The notes below the pieces were generated by a model that was not told where the DNA came from, did not search any database, and saw nothing but the letters and a program-made list of their open reading frames with translations. A stretch of DNA of 42,769 nucleotides from an uncultured delta proteobacterium (GTDB lineage Bacteria > Desulfobacterota > WTBG01 > CAIYCZ01 > CAIRTM01): the NCBI GenBank assembly GCA_903911225.1, contig CAIWCT010000219.1, positions 1 to 42,769 on the forward strand, read 5' to 3'. Positions 41,198 to 42,769 of this stretch are shown here, piece by piece. Numbering within the stretch: position 1 is the stretch's first letter; the number at the start of each line of letters is the position of its first letter. The position numbers and the translations under genes are program-made.

Positions 41198-41703
41198 CTC
41201 AGGGTTCAGGATTTAGGGTTCAGGGTTCAGGGAATCCACAAGGGCAGGCTCCATAGCCCTCGACATCCTCCCGCACCGACAAATTGGGCCAGCGGCGATC
41301 AGCCTCCGGTAACTGCTTCTCAAGGGTACGTTCCATGCCATTGAGCATCCGGATGCACTCCTGGTATCGAACTCGATACTCCTCGTAAGTCGTCTGAGCA
41401 TCATAACCTTTCAGATGTGCCATGTAAAGATGATGCACAGTCTCCGCGGCCTCTCCACGGCTTCGATTAACGCCTTCGATTTTGTTGCGAACATGTCGAT
41501 CATCGTACTTCTCGGCAAGTTGGGCAGGAGCGCTGTTTGATGAGCGTCTAGCCTGTGATCCCAACTCGTACTTCTCCTCGGGTGGCCAGCGATGGGTAAG
41601 TTCGCCTATCTCAATGTGCAGATGACAAAGCTTCTGATAGACTACCAAATCCTCCAACCGTCGATACGCTTCCAAATCTCTCTCCTGAACCCTGAACCCC
41701 CAG
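41198..41703. mobile_element. 506-bp cassette with inverted heptamer-repeat ends carrying a four-helix-bundle gene
   Basis: The left end CTCAGGGTTCAGG (41198-41210) matches the inverse of the right end CCTGAACCCCCAG (41691-41703) at 11 of 13 bases. On the left GGGTTCA occurs at 41202-41208, 41216-41222 and 41223-41229 with a degenerate copy between the first two; on the right TGAACCC occurs at 41686-41692 and 41693-41699. The only gene inside is the IVP-type one. No target-site duplication or transposase was seen, so it would need mobilising in trans. Confidence 0.5.
41220..41675 (-). CDS. Four-helix-bundle (23S rRNA IVP / S23-family) protein
   Basis: 151-aa helical protein of the family encoded by 23S rRNA intervening sequences and often found alone; related Avd proteins serve diversity-generating retroelements. 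Seen: LEDLVVYQKLCHLHIEI, then RWPPEEKYELGSQARRSS (the FPxxExyxLxxQxRRA signature, slightly changed), the LAEKYDD segment after it, and further amphipathic helices to about 135. The start is a TTG with AGGAG before it. The stop codon lies inside the left heptamer repeat. It interrupts fabH and the acyl-CoA dehydrogenase. The molecular role is unknown; no reverse transcriptase or variable repeat is in the window. Confidence 0.85.
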   Translation of the reverse strand: MEAYRRLEDLVVYQKLCHLHIEIGELTHRWPPEEKYELGSQARRSSNSAPAQLAEKYDDRHVRNKIEGVNRSRGEAAETVHHLYMAHLKGYDAQTTYEEYRVRYQECIRMLNGMERTLEKQLPEADRRWPNLSVREDVEGYGACPCGFPEP

Positions 41704-41725
41704 TACCTTAATACTTATCTAACGA

Positions 41726-42706
41726 TTACCAACGAATAAGCGCCGAACCCCAGGTGAATCCGGCTCCAAATGCCTCAAGAAGCAGCAAGTCGTTCTTCTT
41801 GAGACGGTGCTGACGATTGGCCTCGTCAAGGGCTATAGGCACGGATGCCGAGGAGGTATTGCCGTACTTTTCAATATTGAGGAACACCTTCTCCTGCGGC
41901 AGCTTCAGCCGCTTGGCGATGGCATTAATGATGCGGACATTGGCCTGATGGGAAATAAGAAGATCTACATCATCCCCTGTGAAATTATTTTCCTCAAGGG
42001 CTGACAGGGCCGCCTCTTCAAGATACTTAACCGCCACTTTAAAAACCTTATGCCCGTCCATCTTTAAAAAGTGCCGGCGTTTCTCTATCGAATCATGGGA
42101 AGCAGGGTACAGGGATCCGCCGCCGGGAATCCAAAGGCTATCGGTATACGCCCCGTCGGCATACAAATGCGTTGATAATATGCCGCGCTCACCCTGCTCT
42201 GCCGCAAGCACAATAGCGCCGGCGCCGTCCCCGAACAGCACGCAGGTCGTGCGGTCCTGATAATCGGTAAATCTTGAAAACGTTTCAGCGCCGATAACCA
42301 GAATTTTTTTATATGCTCCCGCCTTTATAAATGCGTCTGCGACGCTCAGCGCGTAGAGAAAACCCGTGCAGCCTGCCGACAAATCCAGCGCTGCAGCCTG
42401 CGATGCCTTAAGCCGCTTCTGCACCTGGCATGCAACCGATGGCATAGGCATGTCGGGCGTGACCGTCCCGACAATAATCATATCAAGTTGATCAGCATCC
42501 GTACCTGCCATTTCCAATGCATTAAGAGCTGCCCGATACGCAAATGTTGAACTGGTTTCATCATCTGAGGCCATGCGGCGCTCCCGGATGCCCGTGCGTT
42601 CAAAAATCCAGGCATCGCTGGTGTCGACCACCGCCTCAAAATCCTTATTTAGAACAACCTTCTTTGGAAGGCTTGAGCCCGTGCCGATGATTCGAGATTT
42701 AAACAT
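41726..42706 (-). CDS. fabH: Beta-ketoacyl-ACP synthase III
   Basis: Starts fatty-acid synthesis by condensing acetyl-CoA (or a branched primer) with malonyl-ACP. Seen: DTSDAWIFERTGIRERR, DLSAGCTGFLYAL (catalytic C113), LISHQANVRIINAIAKRL (His) and EKYGNTSSASVPIAL (Asn). The ending LLEAFGAGFTWGSALIRW is normal. Length is 326 aa. There is no strong ribosome site, and the start overlaps a likely upstream gene by 8 bp, so coupling is probable. It is the first fab gene of this minus-strand cluster and is followed by the inserted four-helix-bundle gene. Confidence 0.96.
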   Translation of the reverse strand: MFKSRIIGTGSSLPKKVVLNKDFEAVVDTSDAWIFERTGIRERRMASDDETSSTFAYRAALNALEMAGTDADQLDMIIVGTVTPDMPMPSVACQVQKRLKASQAAALDLSAGCTGFLYALSVADAFIKAGAYKKILVIGAETFSRFTDYQDRTTCVLFGDGAGAIVLAAEQGERGILSTHLYADGAYTDSLWIPGGGSLYPASHDSIEKRRHFLKMDGHKVFKVAVKYLEEAALSALEENNFTGDDVDLLISHQANVRIINAIAKRLKLPQEKVFLNIEKYGNTSSASVPIALDEANRQHRLKKNDLLLLEAFGAGFTWGSALIRW

Positions 42707-42769
42707 TGTGACTGGCGCCTGACGAGTTACTCTTTTCCTGGCAGCCGCTGTTGCGCGCCGGAGCTTCAG
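42699..42769 (-). CDS. Possible 3' end of an upstream gene, perhaps plsX
   Basis: An open frame entering from the window edge gives 22 residues (Ser/Asn/Ala-rich) and stops with TAA at 42699, overlapping the fabH ATG by 8 bp. PlsX commonly precedes FabH in this arrangement, but its C-terminus is poorly conserved, so the identity is inference from position only. Confidence 0.35.
   Translation of the reverse strand, partial: EAPARNSGCQEKSNSSGASHNV

Noticed and set aside
41220-41675. Diversity-generating retroelement, because Avd-like four-helix proteins accompany them
   Set aside because: No reverse transcriptase, template repeat or variable repeat is present nearby.

Overview
This window looks like chromosomal DNA of a Gram-negative, at least partly anaerobic bacterium. 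The outer-membrane evidence is a lipobox lipoprotein, a lipid A biosynthesis N-terminal-domain protein and an ArnT-like glycosyltransferase. The anaerobic evidence is a class III ribonucleotide reductase. A PilJ/ChpA-type chemosensory pair, the TIGR03960/TIGR03936 radical SAM protein joined to RNase G, MeaB, an acyl-CoA dehydrogenase inside a fatty-acid cluster and several B12/radical SAM proteins fit Desulfobacterota (former Deltaproteobacteria) best. That placement is inferred from gene content only. No rRNA, tRNA, CRISPR array or phage module was seen.

Layout. 1-5204 (+): a PilJ-like chemoreceptor and a large CheA hybrid kinase, probably the end of a type IV pilus chemosensory cluster, closed by a bidirectional terminator. 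5405-10026 (-): a compact run of WaaP-like kinase, SPOR lipoprotein, OmpR-type regulator, sensor kinase and lytic transglycosylase, an envelope-directed unit. 10335-14275 (-): five tightly coupled genes (ICMT-like methyltransferase, DPM1-type glycosyltransferase, LAB_N protein, ArnT-like transferase, secreted nuclease), probably for lipid A or another surface glycolipid. 14578-17683 (-): nrdD, a small redoxin and nrdG, with a promoter carrying an NrdR-like box. 17684-18951: a long intergenic area with a strong hairpin and one small secreted Cys-rich unknown protein.

18952-22826: a two-domain RNase HI, an MFS transporter, an MscL with a C-terminal zinc ribbon and a YihY-family protein. 23341-26008: two radical SAM genes; the second, an AT-richer SPASM protein on the opposite strand, is flanked by 37-nt direct repeats. 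26185-28225: RarA and, divergently, a LysE-type exporter. 28296-33508 (+): the TIGR03960/03936 radical SAM fusion overlapping RNase G, then MeaB. 33558-34352 (-): an RNase H-fold exonuclease. 34738-37265 (+): trpS behind a 250-nt structured leader, then an alkaline-phosphatase-superfamily enzyme.

37347-42769 (-): a fatty-acid cluster of fabH, a 23S-IVP/four-helix-bundle gene, an acyl-CoA dehydrogenase, acpP and fabF, then a terminator and a FabK/nitronate-monooxygenase-like flavoprotein with its own terminator. The four-helix-bundle gene sits in a 506-bp block with inverted heptamer-repeat ends and looks like an inserted cassette.

The best leads for undescribed biology are this cassette, the repeat-flanked SPASM gene with its three-copy covarying hairpin, the hairpin at 17963-18001, and the nuclease-containing glycolipid operon.
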